Notes: generated by a model from the sequence alone, not told the origin. Positions 40,654-50,088 are shown, counted from the stretch's first letter. The stretch is 64,000 bases of DNA from Photorhabdus asymbiotica (GCF_003634575.1 NZ_RBLJ01000001.1:434001-498000); one strand, 5' to 3'. Translations and numbers: made by a program.

Positions 40654-41447
40654 TGGATACAACAAAAAGTAATATTTTTCTACAGGCGAAGAATCTGAGT
40701 TATTCGATTGGTAATCAGAAAATAATTGATGATGTTTCGCTCTCTGTGAAGAAAGGTGAGGTTATCGCCATTATCGGACCAAATGGTGCTGGGAAATCCA
40801 CATTATTGCGGCTATTAACGGGATACATGAAGCCTGAATATGGGCAATGTTATTTACATGGAATACCTATTGAGCAATGGTCATCTCAACAGTTAGCACG
40901 AACCCGTGCTGTTATGCGTCAATACAGTTCACTCTCCTTCCCCTTTAGTGTGGAAGAGGTTATTGCTATGGGACGCTCGCCTCATGGCAATCATCACAAA
41001 CAAATAGCAATTGATACGGTTATTGCGCAAACAGATTGCCAAGAGTTACGCCACCGCGACTATCGACAATTATCCGGTGGTGAACAACAAAGAGTACAAT
41101 TAGCTCGTGTACTTGCTCAGCTCTGGCATCCAACACCAACAGAGTGTTGTTTATTTCTCGATGAACCGACATCAGCTTTGGATCTCTACCACCAGCAGCA
41201 TACGTTACGTCTGCTTTATCGGCTGACTCGGGAACAACCCATAGCCATGTGCTGCGTTCTGCATGATCTAAATCTCGCTGCTCTCTACGCAGATAAAATA
41301 TTTCTGTTACATAAAGGGAAGTTAGTCGCAGCAGGTACGCCAGAAGATGTGTTGAGTGATCAGATTCTAAGGAAATGGTATCAAGCGGATCTTGGTATCA
41401 CCCGTCACCCTGAAACCCAGCAGCCTCAGATTTATCTGAGGCAATAA
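40653..41447 (+). CDS. hmuV: Haem ABC transporter ATP-binding protein HmuV
   Basis: 264 residues. Walker [10 protein letters not shown], signature [20 protein letters not shown], Walker [12 protein letters not shown], His in [13 protein letters not shown]. Start ATG 40653 (MDTTKSN) is chosen over an in-frame upstream start inside hmuU. Last gene of the haem operon. Confidence 0.95.
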   Translation: MDTTKSNIFLQAKNLSYSIGNQKIIDDVSLSVKKGEVIAIIGPNGAGKSTLLRLLTGYMKPEYGQCYLHGIPIEQWSSQQLARTRAVMRQYSSLSFPFSVEEVIAMGRSPHGNHHKQIAIDTVIAQTDCQELRHRDYRQLSGGEQQRVQLARVLAQLWHPTPTECCLFLDEPTSALDLYHQQHTLRLLYRLTREQPIAMCCVLHDLNLAALYADKIFLLHKGKLVAAGTPEDVLSDQILRKWYQADLGITRHPETQQPQIYLRQ

Positions 41448-41460
41448 TCGCAAAAGCTAA

Positions 41461-41488
41461 CAGGCAAATTATTTCAGTAATTTGCCTG
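41461..41488. terminator. Bidirectional terminator after hmuV
   Basis: CAGGCAAATTA (41461-41471) pairs with TAATTTGCCTG (41478-41488), followed by a T-rich tract. It separates hmuV from the convergent membrane protein gene. Confidence 0.85.
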
Positions 41489-41507
41489 CCTTATTTCTTT
41501 ACCTATT

Positions 41508-42122
41508 CTATTCACGAAACTTTATTGCATCAGGTAGATACCAGAAAGCTGAAATCAGACAAAAGCAATAACCCAAGAGCTCACATCCCTCTTCAGCCAT
41601 AGTTTTTACTGTGCGCTCAAAATGTTCCAACATTAAACCTTGCCATAGTTCTCCCATACCAAACAAACGGGAAAAAACCAACACACATAAAATACCCGCA
41701 ACCATCATGCCGTAACTTTGATGACGAGCAAAATGAGCAAGCCCTGCTAACGTATCCTTACCTCTACGAACAGCATAAAAAATACAGATCAACGCTAATG
41801 GAATGGCTATCCACGCCCAAGCACCATGAAATATTTCATCAAATATGGAATCCAGTTCTCTTATCAACAGACAGGCAAAAAAACCAGACATCAAAATTAA
41901 GGCAGGGCGTAATTTGCTATTCTTCCTTGCTTCCCGAAGAAATACAGCAGAAATAACAAACAGTATACTCTCCTGAGAAATTTCAGTTAATGAGTTCTCC
42001 TTCACTGCATTCTGCAAATAGATAACATCGATAAAAAGTAAGCCTATTACTATGACCAAGATCAGAGCATACAGAATGAAAAATACCAATCTTTTAGTTA
42101 AAAAGGCCAAATCCGATTGCAT
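41508..42122 (-). CDS. Conserved-looking inner-membrane protein, function unknown
   Basis: 204 residues from ATG 42122, which follows GGAGG at five bases. Six hydrophobic segments are visible: about residues 10-31, 45-62, 72-88, 98-115, 131-150 and 180-196. A Trp-rich helix (HGAWAWIAIP) and a Cys-rich last helix (GCELLGYCFCLI) stand out. No enzymatic motif. It is convergent with the haem operon and is followed by a shared terminator. I do not recognise its family. Confidence 0.75.
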   Translation of the reverse strand: MQSDLAFLTKRLVFFILYALILVIVIGLLFIDVIYLQNAVKENSLTEISQESILFVISAVFLREARKNSKLRPALILMSGFFACLLIRELDSIFDEIFHGAWAWIAIPLALICIFYAVRRGKDTLAGLAHFARHQSYGMMVAGILCVLVFSRLFGMGELWQGLMLEHFERTVKTMAEEGCELLGYCFCLISAFWYLPDAIKFRE

Positions 42123-42362
42123 TACAACCTCCATTAAATTGAACAACGAAAGATGATACTAATTTAAATAAGTTGATGCAGAGCATTTGATGCTACTTAT
42201 TTTTAAAGTGAAGAAAATCTTTATAAATGATAATAATTATCAACTATAAATAGCATTTTTTGCCTATCGATATTTCCGATTTATTTTAAAATACACACAT
42301 TAATAACTTATGTTATTATCATTATGGAAATAACTAACAGACTCTAATATTTTAGCAACTAG

Positions 42363-42381
42363 CCCACCTTAGTGGGAGGTG
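42363..42381 (+). promoter_or_regulatory. Alternative hairpins covering the ribosome site of the AraC-type regulator
   Basis: CCCAC (42363-42367) can pair with GTGGG (42372-42376), or CACCT (42365-42369) with AGGTG (42377-42381). The second fold covers GGGAGGT, the ribosome site. The two are mutually exclusive. See findings. Confidence 0.35.
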
Positions 42382-42384
42382 AAA

Positions 42385-42747
42385 ATGTCAGAAATTGTAG
42401 TAAACGATATTATCCGGTGGCTCGAAACTCAGCTTCAACGTAACGAAGGTATAAAAATAGAGACTATTGCCGACAAAAGTGGTTACTCAAAGTGGCACCT
42501 GCAAAGAGTGTTTAAAGAGGTAAAAGGTTGTACCTTAGGTGAATACGTTCGCAAACGGCGTTTACATGAGGCGGCAAGATCTCTACGTGAAGGAAATATG
42601 CCAATCCTTGATATTGCCTTACAGTATGGTTTCAGCTCTCAGGCAACATTTACTCGAATCTTCAAGAAACATTTTAATACCACACCTGCCAAATTCAGAG
42701 AGAATGGTCACCTACCTGAATTAAAGTACTTCTTAGGTTATGAGTGA
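42385..42747 (+). CDS. AraC-family regulator of the MarA/SoxS/RamA/PqrA group
   Basis: A single-domain AraC-type activator of 120 residues with two helix-turn-helix motifs: IETIADKSGYSKWHLQRVFKE and ILDIALQYGFSSQATFTRIFKKHF. MarA, SoxS and RamA share this size and these motifs, including GYSKWHLQR. It lacks a ligand domain, so it is probably controlled by synthesis. Likely targets are efflux, porin and redox genes by analogy. Start ATG 42385 follows GGGAGGTGAAA; GTG 42379 is in frame. No marR, soxR or ramR gene is adjacent. Confidence 0.88.
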   Translation: MSEIVVNDIIRWLETQLQRNEGIKIETIADKSGYSKWHLQRVFKEVKGCTLGEYVRKRRLHEAARSLREGNMPILDIALQYGFSSQATFTRIFKKHFNTTPAKFRENGHLPELKYFLGYE

Positions 42748-42783
42748 TCATCGATTTCCTAAACTTTATTGGCAGCACTCTCT

Positions 42784-42814
42784 AATGGTCAATAATTTAT
42801 TGGCCATTCTTCTC
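42784..42814 (+). terminator. Terminator after the AraC-type regulator
   Basis: AATGGTCAATA pairs with TATTGGCCATT (one G-T pair) around a short loop, followed by CTTCTCTTC. Confidence 0.7.
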
Positions 42815-42824
42815 TTCTGCTATC

Positions 42825-42935
42825 TATACCCGTTATCTTTCAAGTTGCCTCTTTGTTGACTGCACTCACCCCGGTCACAGAGTTATCTATGCTCCCTCGC
42901 CGTCGCGATGCATCTTGAAATCCATAGGGTATATA
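42825..42935 (+). repeat. ERIC repeat 4, internally deleted (111 bp)
   Basis: Has the TATACCC and GGGTATA ends and the ERIC core, but lacks about 15 bp around CTCCTGGGGATTCGTT. Closest to repeat 6, with which it shares GCCTC and CGATGCATCTT. Confidence 0.85.
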
Positions 42936-43463
42936 ATTTAAAAACAAAAATATTTTCATATAAATCATAATATACGGTATTTTTTATTCAATCAGTAGAA
43001 TCATTTTACTGTCAGCAGACAGATAAAGAATGATCAAAAAACAAATTAATCATAAATATTAAAAAACCATCTTCCTTATTTTTAATCAATAAATATTAAC
43101 GAAGATTCCTGATTTTTTCATAAAATAAAATTAATTAGAATGACTTTTAACAATATTTAGTAACCTGATAGAAGAAAACTAAGAAAAGATCATCTATCAG
43201 ATATTTATAGGAATTTTCGTTCCTAAAGTTCAGTAATTAAAAAATAAAAACCCTGAAGACTGAACATCAGGGTTTTATTTAAAATTAATTCTAATTCACT
43301 ACTCAACACAATAGACGCTATTTTTGCAGACAACTTGAACATTGTCCAAGTTTAAAATAGCAAATGAATAACGGACTTTTAGTATCTTCAACGTAAATGA
43401 TAACGAATAATATTTTCTATAGAAATTCTCATTCCTATCATAATTTTACTTTACTTATCATTC
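42936..43463. other. Spacer with a terminator and no supportable gene
   Basis: A+T-rich. The only structure is a hairpin, AAACCCTGA / TCAGGGTTT (43247-43275), with T and A tracts on both sides, so it ends transcription in both directions. It probably serves the glycine-rich protein gene on the - strand. Confidence 0.6.
43242..43280. terminator. Bidirectional terminator
   Basis: ACCCTGA (43249-43255) and TCAGGGT (43267-43273), stem extended by A/T pairs, 11-base loop, T-rich on both strands. Confidence 0.75.
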
Positions 43464-43874
43464 CTAATTTTTGCTACCACCACCACTACCGCCGCCGCCA
43501 CTACCACCACCGCTACCACCACCACCGCTACCACCACCACCGCCACCACTACCGCCACCACTACCGCCTTTATCCTCTTTAATTAATACGCCGTTGATAT
43601 ATCCATGTTTATTATATTCATATCCAGTAGTTCTAAGAGTGACCTTTTTGGAATTAAGGTGTGCAAGAAGCAAAGTTATTAAACTACCATTCCCTTGATA
43701 ACCCCCGTCAGAGTTATCCAGCAGAAAATCCCGTGAAGCACCTTTGTCATCAATAATAACTACATGAACATTGTTTCTAGCTATTTCCGGAGCAATTTGA
43801 ATAGAAGACACAGTTACATCAGAAATCGACACATTAGGGGTAACTATATCATTAGAATTGTTTTGATCAGTCAT
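43464..43874 (-). CDS. Small protein with a (Gly)n-Ser C-terminal tail, function unknown
   Basis: 136 residues. The first 100 form a polar domain (SDVTVSSIQIAPEIARNNVH, SLITLLLAHLNSKKVTLRTT, YINGVLIKE) that recalls the small beta-barrel of secreted B-subunit-like proteins (the SLLxxALxSGKKVT...INGI pattern), though it has no signal peptide. The last 33 are almost only Gly and Ser (GGSGGGG units) plus KN. The tail is coded by a near-perfect GGT/AGT repeat that could vary in length by slippage. It has no Cys, so a microcin B17-like core is unlikely. Nearest neighbours in the same direction are a secreted protein and an exporter operon. Confidence 0.6.
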   Translation of the reverse strand: MTDQNNSNDIVTPNVSISDVTVSSIQIAPEIARNNVHVVIIDDKGASRDFLLDNSDGGYQGNGSLITLLLAHLNSKKVTLRTTGYEYNKHGYINGVLIKEDKGGSGGGSGGGGGGSGGGGSGGGSGGGGSGGGSKN

Positions 43875-44350
43875 AATATATTATTCCTTATAAAATTGAG
43901 TTTATACCAAATTACAAATATAAAAATTTATATTACACAAAAAAAACCCAACTAATTTATCAACATCCATATTAAACCATCATAATCCATAAACTTATAA
44001 AAAATAAAAAAACTTTACAACTTTAAAAATAGTTTAGAACCATTAATTCGTCAATAAAATACCAAAGAAAATCAAACTAAAAAAAATAAACATTTAACAT
44101 TAATTTATAACAACAAATTAAATTACTGTATGTTTTTTATTTTTAACTTAGTGCTAATACATATCATATATTTTGTTGTTTACACCTACCATTATAATAA
44201 ATAAAAAAACCTCCTAATAATAATCGCTAATAATTATATAATCAGTAGAAATTAAAAAAATAACTAGCTGATATTTAACTAAATATCATTTCAGTAAAAA
44301 TAATAAAATGAGCCAGATATCTCTAATAGAATAATCTGACTCATTATTCA
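43875..44350. other. A+T-rich spacer
   Basis: Very A+T-rich, no open frame with a ribosome site. An inverted repeat at about 44314-44345, TGAGCCAGATATCTC / AATCTGACTCA, may end the secreted-protein gene. Confidence 0.5.
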
Positions 44351-44806
44351 TTACTTCATAGTGAATTCAACTGACCATTCGTAAGTCACAAAGTTAGTAG
44401 AAGTGATGGTCGCATTGCAAATGGCACCACCGCTCGGAGTTGCCCCCTTGTTCCACTTAGGCAATTTAACACCATTGACATATGTATTAACGAAAGTAGT
44501 AGAAAAAACACAAGTCTTATTTCCAATTTTATATCGCACAATCGCATAATTTCCATCAGGTGAAATCGGGCTTTGAACCCGATAATGATCGAAACCTCCT
44601 TGCTCTACACTAACCTTGGGCTTGGTTGATGCATTTACGTATGTACTGACTTCATTATTAGTAACGATGGTATAAACAGCATCGGCGCTACCCGGCGCAC
44701 CGAGATGCTTAAATGTAACTGTTACGGCTGGTCCTGCATGAGCAATACCCGCAGCAGTTAAGGAAGCAGTTGCAAACAGGGCCAACAACGATTTACGTAC
44801 TAACAT
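44351..44806 (-). CDS. Secreted protein with signal peptide, function unknown
   Basis: 151 residues. Signal peptide MLVRKSLLALFATASLTAAG, cleavage after AHA near residue 24. The mature part is beta-rich, about 127 residues, with two cysteines (KTCVF, AICNA) that could form one disulfide. It reads GPAVTVTFKHLGAP at the start of the mature form. No family is recognised; size and lone disulfide are consistent with a small secreted toxin-like or lectin-like protein, but nothing shows this. Confidence 0.7.
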   Translation of the reverse strand: MLVRKSLLALFATASLTAAGIAHAGPAVTVTFKHLGAPGSADAVYTIVTNNEVSTYVNASTKPKVSVEQGGFDHYRVQSPISPDGNYAIVRYKIGNKTCVFSTTFVNTYVNGVKLPKWNKGATPSGGAICNATITSTNFVTYEWSVEFTMK

Positions 44807-44889
44807 TTAGATATTTTCCTTATGTTGTTTAGAATGGCTTACTGCATTTTGATACAACTTTTTCTTCTACAAGATCACTTAGAACACGA

Positions 44890-45018
44890 TATACCCTTCA
44901 TCCTTCAAGTTGCTGCTTTGTTGGCTGCTTTCACTCACCCCAGTCACATAGTTATCTATGCTCCTGGGGATTCGTTCATTTGCCGCCGCGCTGCAACTCG
45001 AAATTTATTGGGTATATA
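44890..45018 (+). repeat. ERIC repeat 5
   Basis: Full-length copy, TATACCC...GGGTATA, lying just upstream of the secreted protein gene and so in its promoter region. Confidence 0.93.
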
Positions 45019-45273
45019 TGTTACGACCTCATAAAGCGAATTTCCGCTTTATATATTTATAATATAGACTACTTTCATTAGGATTTACTCAGAGAGATAA
45101 AATATTCTCAGTTATAAAAGCCATAGATATTTTTACCTGGAAAAATATGGAGACAAATAGGTGGGAATTATTTCATGAGGAGATTAAATTTTACCAATAA
45201 ATATTAATATTCACTTCTAGCAACTTCCAGAATTTAAATTTGAGCAATGTAAATATATCAAAGTAAATTAGTT

Positions 45274-45404
45274 ATATACCTGTTATCTTTCAAATTGCCT
45301 CTTTGTTGGCTACACTCACTCACCCCAGTCACAGAGTTATCTATGCTCCCGGGGATTCGCTCCCTTGCCGTCGCGATGCATCTTAAAATCCATTGGGTAT
45401 ATAT
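45274..45404 (+). repeat. ERIC repeat 6 (variant)
   Basis: ERIC of the second sequence type (TTTCAAATTGCCTC, CGATGCATCTT), full length. Shares diagnostic bases with repeat 4. Lies 15 bp past the exporter adaptor stop. Confidence 0.88.
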
Positions 45405-45419
45405 AGGCCAAATCGGCCA

Positions 45420-46694
45420 TTATTGCACAGGAATCTCAACATAGCCTGCTTCCAACCCGATCACCTCTACCCCCTGAGGAACGGCATATCTTGGCGTCAC
45501 CCTAATCTGTTGCACTGGATCGCGTAATTCTCGTCGATAGATGACAAAAGTCTGCCCATCAGGACCAGTACGTAACGCATCAGTTGGCACCGCTAAGCCA
45601 TGTTCATTGCGATACGTGACAATGGCCAGTTTCGCACTCATGTTCAGACGAATACGCTGTCGTTGTTCAGGTGTCAGTGGATCAACCGCGACCAACACGT
45701 CATAAGTCACACCAGCTCCTTGAGATTCGGTTGAGCGCCCCTGTACACCAATCGTCTTAATCTGCCCTTGCAAGGACAACCCGGCAAAACCATCACCGGT
45801 GATCTGAACCGGCATTCCTTCATATAATTGATGTAGATCCGCCTCTTCAATGCGCGCCACCGCCTGAACTTGTTCCAAATTGATTATGCCAAAAAGTGGG
45901 GCTCCCTGAGTTACCCGTGTTCCTTTTTGAATAGATAACGTTTTATCTGATTCGGTAACAAGAGGACGAACAACAATTCCGTCAAAAGGCGAAACCAATT
46001 CCCGTTGAACTTGCTGGGTTTGAAGCGCTTGATAACGCGCTTGAGCATTCGCCAATTCCATATCGGCAATCTGCCGATTCTCACCTGTACCTTTGTCAAA
46101 CATAGCACTTAGTTCCGCCTTAGCTGCGGCAAGATCGAGCCGTTGAACTTTAACCTGCTGTTCCAGCGTATCAACTTCCATGCGGGCAACGATGCCTCGT
46201 TCAAACAAAACTCGAGTATCAGTCAGTTTACGTTCAGTATCGTTCAGGCTTAGCTGAGCGTTGGTTAAAGCCCTGCGTGCTCTGGCAACATCCTGGCTGT
46301 TCTTCCAATCCGCTAGATCTTGTACGGCTCGCTGGGCTTTCAGCAGTTCGGTAAGCGCCTGTCGCAACTGGATATCCAGTTGTGCAGTGTCAAGGCTCAA
46401 TAATGGTTGCCCACGCTTAACGCGTTGACCTTCTATCACTCCCACTTCGGCGATAATTCCATCGAACGGTGCTGTAATAGTCAAACTGGTGGCAGCCTGA
46501 ATACGACCGACTAACCCAAGATGATTTTCTAATAGTTGAGGTTCAACACGTACCCATTGCTCTGGCAATGATATATCGGTTGAGGCAGGAGAGAAAACAT
46601 AGGCAATAGCTGTCCCGACAACCAAAGTAATAGCGAATACCACGAGCCAATGAATTTTATATCTGCAATGAGCAAATGCTCTGATTTTAGTCAT
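45420..46694 (-). CDS. Periplasmic adaptor (HlyD/MacA-type) of a tripartite exporter
   Basis: Membrane fusion protein of 424 residues. One N-terminal membrane helix (IHWLVVFAITLVVGTAIAYVF), a biotinyl-lipoyl-like domain in halves (TAPFDGIIAEVGVIEGQRV... and LVSPFDGIVVRP), and an intervening coiled-coil hairpin of about 110 residues. Last gene of the unit ATPase-permease-outer-membrane factor-adaptor. Start ATG 46694 overlaps the stop of the preceding gene by 8 bp; the frame is open further up. Substrate unknown. Confidence 0.88.
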   Translation of the reverse strand: MTKIRAFAHCRYKIHWLVVFAITLVVGTAIAYVFSPASTDISLPEQWVRVEPQLLENHLGLVGRIQAATSLTITAPFDGIIAEVGVIEGQRVKRGQPLLSLDTAQLDIQLRQALTELLKAQRAVQDLADWKNSQDVARARRALTNAQLSLNDTERKLTDTRVLFERGIVARMEVDTLEQQVKVQRLDLAAAKAELSAMFDKGTGENRQIADMELANAQARYQALQTQQVQRELVSPFDGIVVRPLVTESDKTLSIQKGTRVTQGAPLFGIINLEQVQAVARIEEADLHQLYEGMPVQITGDGFAGLSLQGQIKTIGVQGRSTESQGAGVTYDVLVAVDPLTPEQRQRIRLNMSAKLAIVTYRNEHGLAVPTDALRTGPDGQTFVIYRRELRDPVQQIRVTPRYAVPQGVEVIGLEAGYVEIPVQ

Positions 46695-48168
46695 TAAGTG
46701 CAATATCCCAGCTCCCCAGAGTGGTACCCAGTGTTTCATCCAACTCCGCCTGTGCATTTAGATAAGCAATCAATGCGTTAAGACGAACATTCTCCGCATT
46801 GCGCAAATCAGTTTCAAAGCTCAATACCTGAAAGTTACTGGAGCGGCCCACCGTCAATTTTTCACGTTCAATTTCCAGCTTACGTCGGGATAGGTCCAAA
46901 GCACGCTGTGCTATCTCATATTGACGCCAACGTGTACCAATATCACGCACCGCATTACCTACATCACGCTGCAATGACTGTTTTGCTTCAGTAAGACGGA
47001 TATCCTGATTCTGAACATCAACCTGTGCCCGGACTTCCGCCTGACGCTGACTCAAATCCCCGATAGGTATCTCCACTTGGACACCCGCGTAATTTTCCCA
47101 ATTACGGGAGCTATTTGATCCTGTTCGATCTCGTACCTGACTAGCCCTGCCGACTAAAGAGACATCCCATAAGCGATCATTACGAGCAACTATTAGGTTT
47201 ATCGCCGCCTGTTCTGCGGTAATCAATTGAGTGAGGTATAATGGTTGATGTTCTTGTGCCAAATGTTGTGCCTGGAGGAGATTGATATCTATGCGTTTCG
47301 CCTCCAATCTGTCAGTTGCCTTTACTTGAGTTTGTAAGTCCAAAGCAAGCAAACGCAGTAACTCTAAGCGACTGTTATCCAGTTGATTGGCTGCTTCCTC
47401 TGCTGCCAATTCCTGCATAGCAACATCAGCCTCAGTCTGGACAATTTCAAAGGCTGCCATTCTGCCCGCAGCAATCATGGCTTTGTTAACTTCCAGCAGT
47501 TGGCACGACCGTTCTAGCGCATCGCGCGCAATTTGCAATTGTTCTTGCGCACGTAACAACTCACGGTAAGCCATAATAACCTGTGTGATCGTCTGGGATA
47601 CCGTCGCTTTCAGGTTCAAGCGATTTATCTGCTCCATCATTTGGGCAAGACGCACAGGTGCTGTAGCCACATCCTTACCAGCACCTCTCAGTAAAGGCTG
47701 AATGACAGAGAAGGAAACGCCATCGCTACGATTACGGCCAGCATTGTTTGCCCATGTCGTTCGACTCGTCCATGACAAGCTGAACTGAGTACCATATTCT
47801 CCAAGCATTGTAGATGTGGGCATAATCTCGCTCTGGTGGTAACGATCACTTTGGTTACGCGCAATAGCATAACGACTATTGAGCAATAACTTGGGCGTAA
47901 AACGATCTTCAGCAACCCGCAAATCAAATTTCTGTGCAATGCGATCTAAATAGGCACTACGGATAGAACGATTGTTTCGTAATCCCAAATAGATCGCATC
48001 ACTGAGCGTTATATCAATAGTCTGTTGACTAAGAGAAATGGTACTTGTTGCAGACATAGTTGCCTGTGACGGAACCAACTGCTCTGCCAAAACCGGCTTT
48101 ACAGACAAGGCTATTACCAATCCAATGATGATACCAATAATGCGTAGAGAAATTTGGCTAATCATCAC
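46687..48168 (-). CDS. TolC-family outer-membrane efflux protein
   Basis: 493 residues. Signal peptide (IIGIIIGLVIALSVKPVLA, cleaved before EQ), no lipobox, then two OEP repeats rich in coiled coil. TolC-like repeats are suggested by the paired ITLSDAIYLGLRNNRSIR and the later EIPIGDLSQRQAEVRAQ. It supplies the outer-membrane channel of the exporter operon, so this system does not need the housekeeping TolC. Start overlaps the permease stop. Confidence 0.87.
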   Translation of the reverse strand: MMISQISLRIIGIIIGLVIALSVKPVLAEQLVPSQATMSATSTISLSQQTIDITLSDAIYLGLRNNRSIRSAYLDRIAQKFDLRVAEDRFTPKLLLNSRYAIARNQSDRYHQSEIMPTSTMLGEYGTQFSLSWTSRTTWANNAGRNRSDGVSFSVIQPLLRGAGKDVATAPVRLAQMMEQINRLNLKATVSQTITQVIMAYRELLRAQEQLQIARDALERSCQLLEVNKAMIAAGRMAAFEIVQTEADVAMQELAAEEAANQLDNSRLELLRLLALDLQTQVKATDRLEAKRIDINLLQAQHLAQEHQPLYLTQLITAEQAAINLIVARNDRLWDVSLVGRASQVRDRTGSNSSRNWENYAGVQVEIPIGDLSQRQAEVRAQVDVQNQDIRLTEAKQSLQRDVGNAVRDIGTRWRQYEIAQRALDLSRRKLEIEREKLTVGRSSNFQVLSFETDLRNAENVRLNALIAYLNAQAELDETLGTTLGSWDIALND

Positions 48169-49360
48169 GCAGTGCCTCTATAGGTTGTAACTTAGCAGCT
48201 GCCAACGCTGGATTAATGCCAAAAAACAGGCCAATTACTAATGAACTGGCAATACCCAGAGGCACAGAAAATAAGGATAACGTGAATACCCAGCCAGAAA
48301 ATTTTACGAACAGATACCCAGCAGCCACTCCTAACAATGAACCAACTATTGCACCGGCGATTGTCAAGGTGGCAGCTTCCAACATAAAAAGTATGCCGAT
48401 ATCAATGGGTCTAGCCCCCAGAGCCATACGAACACCAATTTCACGCCTGCGTTCCGAGACGTTCATCAGCATGACATTCATCACCCCCACACCGCCCACC
48501 AACAACGAAATGCCCCCCAAACCAGCAAGCAAATAAGAGAATGTCTTCGTCTGACGCGTCAGCCCATCAAGCAATTGTTGCGGGATTTGAACTTCGACAT
48601 TACGACCTTTTGATAGTGAGATAAGATAGTTACGTAATAATGTAGCGTCACGGTTTAATATTGTTGTGTCATGTGTTTTGACAATGATACTGCCAATCTC
48701 CGGAGCAGGCCGCAACCGTCTCATTCCTTCAATAGGCAGTATCACAGAATCATCAACAGAGACAGGAAGTAAAGGATTTACTCCCTGAATAGCGAGAATT
48801 CCTATCACTTCAAACAAATAATCCCCAATTTGCAGTTGGCTACCTACCTGAATCTTTGACTGTTTCGCTATATCGGCACCAATTACGGTATAAGTCGTCT
48901 GACGATCATAGTCCGATAAAAAACGCCCCTGCTCGATTTGTAAATCAAGCACCTTAGCCAGATCAGAGGATGTCCCTGTAATATTCGTATCGATCCCTTG
49001 CCCCTGAAAACGAACACGAGTTGAATGTAATGTGATGGGTGCGGCATACGCGATAGCAGGTAATGTACGAGTCAATGCTTGAACATCCAATGTAGATGGT
49101 GCAGGTTTAACATCAACGCCGGGAATAAAACTAAAATGAGCAACCAGAATATTGCTTCCCATACTTTTAAAAGTGCTAATAGCTTCATTAGCGGCGTTAT
49201 AGCCAATGTTCAAAAGTGCAATAACCGAAGCACATCCGACTGCAATGCCAAGCAAAGCAAGCAGAGATCGCCTTCCCAGAAGACGCAGACTATCCAACGA
49301 CTCACGCAGAGCTTGCGCGAGAGAAAGACCGTGGCGACCAGAATTCACACTAAACATCAA
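48158..49360 (-). CDS. MacB/FtsX-family ABC permease
   Basis: 400 residues with four membrane helices, one N-terminal and three C-terminal, around a periplasmic MacB_PCD domain. Hallmarks are GIAVGCASVIALLNIG at the N-terminus, GGVGVMNVMLMNVSERRREI and GVRMALGAR, and the end NPALAAAKLQPIEALR. In E. coli MacB these are fused to the ATPase; here they are separate genes. It is mechanotransmission type, usually exporting peptides, lipoproteins or siderophores from the periplasm. Start overlaps the ATPase stop. Confidence 0.92.
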   Translation of the reverse strand: MMFSVNSGRHGLSLAQALRESLDSLRLLGRRSLLALLGIAVGCASVIALLNIGYNAANEAISTFKSMGSNILVAHFSFIPGVDVKPAPSTLDVQALTRTLPAIAYAAPITLHSTRVRFQGQGIDTNITGTSSDLAKVLDLQIEQGRFLSDYDRQTTYTVIGADIAKQSKIQVGSQLQIGDYLFEVIGILAIQGVNPLLPVSVDDSVILPIEGMRRLRPAPEIGSIIVKTHDTTILNRDATLLRNYLISLSKGRNVEVQIPQQLLDGLTRQTKTFSYLLAGLGGISLLVGGVGVMNVMLMNVSERRREIGVRMALGARPIDIGILFMLEAATLTIAGAIVGSLLGVAAGYLFVKFSGWVFTLSLFSVPLGIASSLVIGLFFGINPALAAAKLQPIEALRDD

Positions 49361-50088
49361 ATATCCGACAGATCAGTTTCGGAAATTCGCCCATCATTGA
49401 CATACAAACAGCGCTGCATATTTTTAGCTATTTCCCCATCGTGTGTAACCATGACGAGCGTAACACCCTGCTCACCGTTTAATGACAGAAGCAGTGTCAT
49501 GATATCGCGTGCTGTGACACTATCGAGATTGCCTGTTGGTTCATCGGCCAAAATGAGAGAAGGCTTGCCAACCAAAGCCCGAGCGATAGCAACGCGCTGA
49601 CGTTGTCCACCGGAAAGATCTGCCGGACGATGGTGCATACGATTAGCCAGGCCAACCAACTCAAGCTGGTATTGCGCTTCCTTCCGAGCTAATGAGCGTG
49701 AATATCCACGATATAACAATGGCAGTGCCACATTATCCAATGCCTGCATTCTGGGAAGTAAATTAAAACTCTGGAATACGAAGCCTATTTCCTGATTTCT
49801 TATTTTCGCCCGCTCATCAGAAGTTACTTTTGTTACATTAACACCATTAAACTTAAAACATCCAGAAGTTGGCTGATCCAGTAAACCAAGGATATTAAGT
49901 AAAGTACTTTTACCCGAACCGGAAGCGCCAAGAATAGCACAGCTTTGCCCCCGCATTATAGTCAGTGATATTTTATCAAGCACAGGATGATATTTTTCCC
50001 CCATACGATAGGATCGACAAATATTTTCCATGTAAATCAAAGATTCCAGACACCTAGAAGTCGTGATTGTCATGTCTGATTTATCCAT
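49357..50088 (-). CDS. MacB/LolD-type ABC transporter ATP-binding protein
   Basis: 243 residues. Walker A GASGSGKST, Q-loop FVFQSFNLLPR, signature LSGGQRQRVAIARAL, Walker B LILADEPTGNLDS, switch His in VTHDGEIAKN. First gene of the exporter unit; the downstream permease begins within its 3' end. It has about 18 extra N-terminal residues before YMENICRSYRMG; MTITTSRCLE at codon 6 is an alternative start. Confidence 0.93.
   Translation of the reverse strand: MDKSDMTITTSRCLESLIYMENICRSYRMGEKYHPVLDKISLTIMRGQSCAILGASGSGKSTLLNILGLLDQPTSGCFKFNGVNVTKVTSDERAKIRNQEIGFVFQSFNLLPRMQALDNVALPLLYRGYSRSLARKEAQYQLELVGLANRMHHRPADLSGGQRQRVAIARALVGKPSLILADEPTGNLDSVTARDIMTLLLSLNGEQGVTLVMVTHDGEIAKNMQRCLYVNDGRISETDLSDI

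Noticed and set aside
43299..43391. 30-codon open frame on the - strand ending VCKNSVYCVE, just before a terminator
   Set aside because: Translation looks coding and the terminator fits, but the only start is TTG without a ribosome site and no homologue is recognised; it may be a remnant of a gene downstream of the glycine-rich protein.
43397..43698. Proline-rich and histidine/tyrosine-rich open frames on the + strand
   Set aside because: They are translations of the Gly-Ser triplet tract read in the other direction.
43464..43874. Glycine-rich tail as a microcin B17-like thiazole/oxazole precursor
   Set aside because: No Cys, and no cyclodehydratase or dehydrogenase genes in the window.
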